A stretch of 21,496 nt of DNA from a virus. The position numbers and the translations under genes were made by a program. Location of the stretch: positions 1-21,496 of the IMG/VR virus record IMGVR_UViG_3300012931_000078; one strand, 5' to 3'. Shown here in pieces: positions 19,368 to 21,496 of the stretch. Below the pieces are notes generated by a model. That model was not told where the DNA came from. It made no database searches and saw nothing but the letters and a program-made list of their open reading frames with translations. How positions within the stretch are numbered: the stretch's first letter is position 1; every line of letters begins with the position of its first letter.

Positions 19368-19368
19368 T

Positions 19369-19623
19369 ATGTTAAAAAAAATATTCTCACTATTAAAGAA
19401 AAAAACAAGCGAAAAAAGTTGTTTGAATTGTAAATTCTTTTCAAGAACTCATGATAATCAATGTGATTTGGATTTTTTTGATTGCTTAAAAAATATAAAA
19501 CCAACAGAAAAGACATTAAAACTAATAAAACCGTATCAATTAGATAATATAAAGCCAGAAGCATTTCGCGAAGGTTTTTTTTCTCAAGAATATTTTTGTA
19601 AATATTTTAAATTAAATAAATGA
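19369..19623 (+). CDS. Small Cys-rich (zinc-site) phage protein
   Basis: 84 aa. Basic N-terminus (MLKKIFSLLKKKTSEK), then CLNCKFF (C18, C21) and QCDLDFFDC (C32, C39), with a later C77 (YFCKYF). The CxxCKxF start followed by C...C is typical of small phage/bacterial 'SCxNCxxF' proteins that probably bind zinc. It starts 1 nt after the previous stop and overlaps the next start (ATGA-type). A long minus-strand frame here is a shadow. Confidence 0.6.
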   Translation: MLKKIFSLLKKKTSEKSCLNCKFFSRTHDNQCDLDFFDCLKNIKPTEKTLKLIKPYQLDNIKPEAFREGFFSQEYFCKYFKLNK

Positions 19624-19919
19624 AAAAACTAACTCTTAAAGATTTTCAAATAAGTGAATTCATGGGATTGCAATTTTATTTATATGATGATGGCACATAT
19701 GAAGTTATGTTAGAACCATGTTTTAATGGTTTTGATATTGCTATTTACAATAAAAACAAAGACTTGGTAATTCCTGAAAAAATATGTTTAGGCAAATATA
19801 TCAAACGAAAAAAAGGTTGCAATTCAATAAAAAACTGGCAACAAATGAATAAATTACAATTAGCAATTGAAATAGCTAATGAAACTTATCATGAATTCAA
19901 AAGAATGCATGGCGGATAA
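19620..19919 (+). CDS. Small hypothetical protein
   Basis: 99 aa, not recognised. Beta-rich first half (LQFYLYDDGTYEVMLEPC), a turn with FDIAIYNKNKDLVIP, a basic stretch IKRKKGCNS and a C-terminal helix QLAIEIANETYHEFKRMHGG. Starts in ATGA overlap with the zinc-site gene and overlaps the next gene by 11 nt. Confidence 0.5.
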   Translation: MKKLTLKDFQISEFMGLQFYLYDDGTYEVMLEPCFNGFDIAIYNKNKDLVIPEKICLGKYIKRKKGCNSIKNWQQMNKLQLAIEIANETYHEFKRMHGG

Positions 19920-20103
19920 TTTAACATTTATAATTAACGAATTAAAAAAAACAAATATAAATTGCAAGGATAAAGAATTTAAACGTTGTTTTTTGAATTT
20001 ACTTAATGAATATTTACCCAATATTTCTGAAAGAGAAAAATGTGTACTTTATTTAAGAGTAATGATGAAAATGGGTTATTCAATAAGTAATATAAATATA
20101 TAA
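19909..20103 (+). CDS. Small helical hypothetical protein
   Basis: 64 aa from the ATG at 19909; an earlier in-frame ATG (19879) lies deeper in the preceding gene and is not needed. Helices: NLTFIINELKKTNIN, FKRCFLNLLNEYL and REKCVLYLRVMMKMGYSI. 'SEREKCVLYLRV' is sigma-factor-like only superficially. Not recognised. It is followed by a 13-nt gap and the HD hydrolase. Confidence 0.45.
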   Translation: MADNLTFIINELKKTNINCKDKEFKRCFLNLLNEYLPNISEREKCVLYLRVMMKMGYSISNINI

Positions 20104-20116
20104 ATTAAGAAAACAC

Positions 20117-20581
20117 ATGAAAAATAACACAATTATAGAAAATATATCACAAAAAAATTATCTTGAATTAGCTTTAAAAATATCATTAGAAACACATGCT
20201 GATAAAAAAGATTTAGGTGGTAATCCATATATATTACACCCCTTGAGAATAATGAATAAATTTGAAGATGAAGAACATCAAATTGTAGCATTACTACATG
20301 ATGTAATAGAAGATGGAAATGTAACTATTGAATATTTAATAAACAAAGGATTTAATCAAAATATAATTGACGCAATTAAATGCTTAACTAGAGGAGCGGA
20401 AATATACGATATTTATATTAAAAAAATAGCTCACAATAATAAAATAGCAAGAGATGTGAAAATAGAGGATTTGAAAGATAATCTAAATTCTGCAAGATTA
20501 AATGAAGTTACAGAAATAGATAGAAAAAGAATTAATAAATATATACGTTCATTAAAAATACTTTCTGAAAAAAACACATGA
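20117..20581 (+). CDS. HD-domain hydrolase, RelA/SpoT hydrolase (Mesh1)-like
   Basis: 154 aa, single HD domain. Motifs in order are H27 (LETHADKKDLGGNPYILHPL), H41 (ILHPLRIM), the HD pair H61-D62 with E65-D66 (ALLHDVIEDG), and a late VKIEDLKDNLN with D121-N122. This is the arrangement of (p)ppGpp 3'-pyrophosphohydrolases of the Mesh1/SpoT hydrolase type, and of phage HD phosphohydrolases using Mn2+. There is no synthetase domain. Substrate is not proven: an alarmone or another nucleotide. It is shorter than Mesh1 (about 179 aa) but contains all metal ligands. Overlaps the next gene by ATGA. RtcB lies 0.4 kb downstream. Confidence 0.75.
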   Translation: MKNNTIIENISQKNYLELALKISLETHADKKDLGGNPYILHPLRIMNKFEDEEHQIVALLHDVIEDGNVTIEYLINKGFNQNIIDAIKCLTRGAEIYDIYIKKIAHNNKIARDVKIEDLKDNLNSARLNEVTEIDRKRINKYIRSLKILSEKNT

Positions 20582-20694
20582 CATTATTAGAAATATTACT
20601 TTTCATTGGCGCGGTTATCGTAATTAGTAAATACGCATTACCGTATTTTAAACGTTTTTATAAATTTTTTATCAACACTTTTTTCGGAGAATAA
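20578..20694 (+). CDS. Micro membrane protein
   Basis: 38 aa: one transmembrane helix (LLEILLFIGAVIVISKYALP) and a basic, aromatic tail (YFKRFYKFFINTFFGE). Starts in ATGA overlap with the HD gene. The final codons contain CGGAGAATAAT, which could be the ribosome binding site for the next ATG. Not recognised. Confidence 0.45.
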   Translation: MTLLEILLFIGAVIVISKYALPYFKRFYKFFINTFFGE

Positions 20695-20695
20695 T

Positions 20696-20808
20696 ATGCA
20701 AGAAAACAATAAACAAAAAGAGCAAGGAATTATAACTATAACCGCAGTAATAATGTTTTAAATAACATAGATTCTCATGCTTTTTACGGAGAACGTATTG
20801 AATGCGAT
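20696..20808 (+). pseudogene. Possible 5' part of a frameshifted gene
   Basis: ATG at 20696 has a good GGAG upstream, but the frame (MQENNKQKEQGIITITAVIM) stops at 20759-20761. In another frame, NNVLNNIDSHAFYGERIECD is open upstream of and continuous with the ATG at 20809. It has protein-like content and no start or ribosome binding site of its own. A single indel near 20740-20760 would give one ~110-aa protein ending at 21027. A sequencing error is equally possible. Confidence 0.35.
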
Positions 20809-21027
20809 ATGTATGTACAATATCTGAATTTAACAGAAGAAAACGAAATTAAACTCATTTGGCGTTCAGAAGAAATAACTCTTGAAGAATTGCAGTATAT
20901 AAATGAAATGAGAATTTATTCTCTAAATAATCATACCAAATATTATGAAAGATTAATATCAGAAGATAAAAAATTTCAAGAATGGATTAAACAAGAATGT
21001 AAAAGAGTGCCGCAAACAATTCAATGA
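20809..21027 (+). CDS. Small hypothetical protein, probably the C-terminal part of a longer one
   Basis: 72 aa from the ATG at 20809, which has no ribosome binding site; the open frame continues upstream (see 20696-20808). Acidic and helical: LNLTEENEIKLIWRSEEITL, then ELQYINEMRIYSLNNHTKYY and FQEWIKQECKRV. No recognised family. The stop overlaps the rtcB start (ATGA), so translation of rtcB is probably coupled to it. Confidence 0.5.
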   Translation: MYVQYLNLTEENEIKLIWRSEEITLEELQYINEMRIYSLNNHTKYYERLISEDKKFQEWIKQECKRVPQTIQ

Positions 21028-21496
21028 AAATATTAAACTTTAATAAAAAAGTAATCGCTAAATCTTGGTGCGAAAATATCGAAGAAAGCGCATTAGAACA
21101 ATTGGAAAATTTATGTTCTTTGCCTTTCGTATTTAAATATATAGCAATTATGCCCGATTGTCACGCTGGTTACGGAGTACCTATCGGAAGTGTTTTAGCC
21201 ACTAAAGATGTAGTAATTCCAAATGCAGTTGGTGTCGATATTTCGTGTGGAATTTGCGCAACTAAAACAAATATAAAATTATCTGGCTTATCTACAGAAA
21301 CTTTAAAAAAAATAATGGATATTGTTAGGGAAAAAATACCTGTTGGAATGAATCGTCATAAAGAAAAACAAGCTGAAAATTTAATGCCAAATTTGCCATA
21401 TGGAAATGACCATGCTATTCATAAAATAGCATGTCCTATTATAGCAAATGAATATAATAATGCATTACAATCATTAGGAAGCTTAGGTTCAGGAAA
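21024..21496 (+). CDS. rtcB: RtcB RNA ligase, N-terminal part (cut by the window end)
   Basis: The first 157 codons of RtcB, the Mn2+/GTP-dependent ligase that joins 3'-phosphate (or 2',3'-cyclic phosphate) to 5'-OH RNA ends. Diagnostic motifs: MPDCHAGYGVPIGSV (43-57), IPNAVGVDISCGICATK (65-81) with D72 and C75 as metal ligands, NDHAIHKIA, and the beginning of the GSLGSG-(NHF) loop at the window edge. Residues usually reading GVDIGCGM are GVDISCGI here, a mild variation. Phage RtcB can repair tRNAs cut by host anticodon nucleases (known idea). It starts in an ATGA overlap with the previous gene. The C-terminal two-thirds, including the guanylylation histidine, lie outside the window. Confidence 0.93.
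   Translation, partial: MKILNFNKKVIAKSWCENIEESALEQLENLCSLPFVFKYIAIMPDCHAGYGVPIGSVLATKDVVIPNAVGVDISCGICATKTNIKLSGLSTETLKKIMDIVREKIPVGMNRHKEKQAENLMPNLPYGNDHAIHKIACPIIANEYNNALQSLGSLGSG

Noticed and set aside
19304-19564. Minus-strand 86-codon hydrophobic frame
   Set aside because: It overlaps two well-supported plus-strand genes; its hydrophobicity comes from the complement of Lys/Asn-rich codons.

Overview
The window looks like an AT-rich tailed-phage or prophage region. A conserved DNA-packaging and portal block reads leftward. About 11 kb of very small, tightly overlapping early-type genes read rightward. No host housekeeping gene, integrase, lysis gene, major capsid or tail gene is seen, so the host cannot be named. 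Translation fits the standard bacterial code. Many junctions use ATGA overlaps and GGAG-type ribosome binding sites.

Layout. (1) 1-552: window edge with a short leftward open frame, two hairpin terminators and no convincing gene. (2) 553-4897, minus strand: small terminase, large terminase, HK97-type portal and an SPP1 gp7/Mu gpF-type minor head protein, in canonical order. (3) 5110-6074, plus strand: three small genes with near-identical translational leaders, inserted between the packaging block and the next operon. (4) 6100-7767, minus strand: a compact operon of ferritin, XRE-type HTH protein, HExxE metallopeptidase-like protein and ParB/Srx-like protein, with a clear promoter at 7805-7833. 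(5) 7798-9380: 1.6 kb with no recognised protein gene but rich in repeats. It includes a 4+2 array of exact 24-bp palindromic units (8133-8320) resembling replication-origin iterons or an operator cluster, and a tRNA-3'-end-like segment that could be an attachment core. (6) 9381-9902, minus strand: a protein with two possible HTH motifs. (7) 10290-19014, plus strand: a long train of small genes from a strong promoter at 10228-10256. (8) 19098-21496, plus strand: a second train from an extended -10 promoter at 19039-19067, with a lipoprotein-like protein, zinc-site proteins, a RelA/SpoT-Mesh1-like HD hydrolase and the start of RtcB RNA ligase.

The replication module appears eroded. A 30-codon ORF (15193-15285) keeps only the FDIET exonuclease start of a phage DNA polymerase. 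The 395-aa protein at 17827-19014 resembles the phage DUF927-type helicase/ATPase but lacks a recognisable P-loop. At least three further genes look frameshifted. Either this is a decaying or helper-dependent prophage, or some indels are sequencing errors in AT-rich DNA.

Possible host-interaction functions are a ferritin in a regulatory operon, an Acb2/Tad1-hairpin-like protein (nucleotide-signal sponge family), an HD alarmone-hydrolase-like protein and RtcB. These would fit a phage managing iron stress, nucleotide second messengers and RNA damage. That functional reading is inference from families and context.
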